Origin: Leptolyngbyaceae cyanobacterium CSSed165cm_216
GTDB lineage: Bacteria; Cyanobacteriota; Cyanobacteriia; Phormidesmidales; Phormidesmidaceae
Assembly (NCBI GenBank): GCA_007135385.1
Contig: SLIY01000406.1
Location: forward strand, 1-5,431
DNA: 5,431 nucleotides
Direction: 5' to 3'
In this document: one piece after another, positions 5,387-5,431 of the stretch
Layout: every line of letters begins with the position of its first letter
Position numbering within the stretch: position 1 is the first letter of the stretch
The notes under the pieces: generated by a model
The model's database searches: none
What the model saw: the letters and a program-made list of their open reading frames with translations, nothing else
Told to the model about the DNA's origin: nothing
Translations under genes and position numbers: made by a program

Positions 5387-5431
5387 CGCTTCCCGACTTC
5401 TTACTAGTTCAACCGCTCGATTGCCTCTGCC

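Overview
This is cyanobacterial chromosomal DNA. The main evidence is three perfect copies of the HIP1 octamer GCGATCGC in 5.4 kb, cyanobacterial-type intergenic short tandem repeats with 7-bp and 8-bp periods, a perfect GTA-N8-TAC (NtcA-type) site, and the protein families present. A filamentous Leptolyngbya/Nodosilinea-like organism would fit the repeats, but the sequence alone does not prove genus.

Layout. Bases 1-447 hold no recognisable gene. A full-length Shine-Dalgarno complement sits on the minus strand at the left edge and points to a leftward gene just outside the window. A series of dyads follows. Then comes a sigma70-like promoter (202-230) with a 6-bp dyad filling its spacer, and a ~210-nt leader containing a strong terminator hairpin (361-410), a competing antiterminator pairing (352-369) and a hairpin that buries the ribosome binding site (413-443). 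This leader precedes a 99-residue protein of unknown function (448-747, +). A perfect 15-bp inverted repeat (762-826) separates it from the convergent 515-residue FAD-dependent oxidoreductase of the RetSat/CrtH/CrtI superfamily (885-2432, -).

A 280-bp AT-rich divergent spacer (2433-2712) carries a dyad near the oxidoreductase start, the NtcA-like box, and an 18-bp imperfect tandem duplication just ahead of a GTG-started, circularly permuted ATP-grasp protein (2713-4173, +). After a 186-bp repeat-filled gap comes an alpha-E domain protein (4360-5307, +). No intrinsic terminator separates these two genes, so co-transcription is likely. The last 124 bases hold more short tandem repeats and no gene.

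How the genes work together. ATP-grasp (old DUF404/DUF407) plus alpha-E (old DUF403) is a recurrent bacterial pair, predicted from comparative genomics to make or attach peptide-like amide bonds. It is often accompanied by a transglutaminase-fold protease and a proteasome-like (Anbu) hydrolase, neither of which lies in this window. The RetSat-like enzyme is divergently arranged and probably acts on a polyene or isoprenoid. The most distinctive unexplained element is the multi-layered leader in front of the small protein at 448-747.
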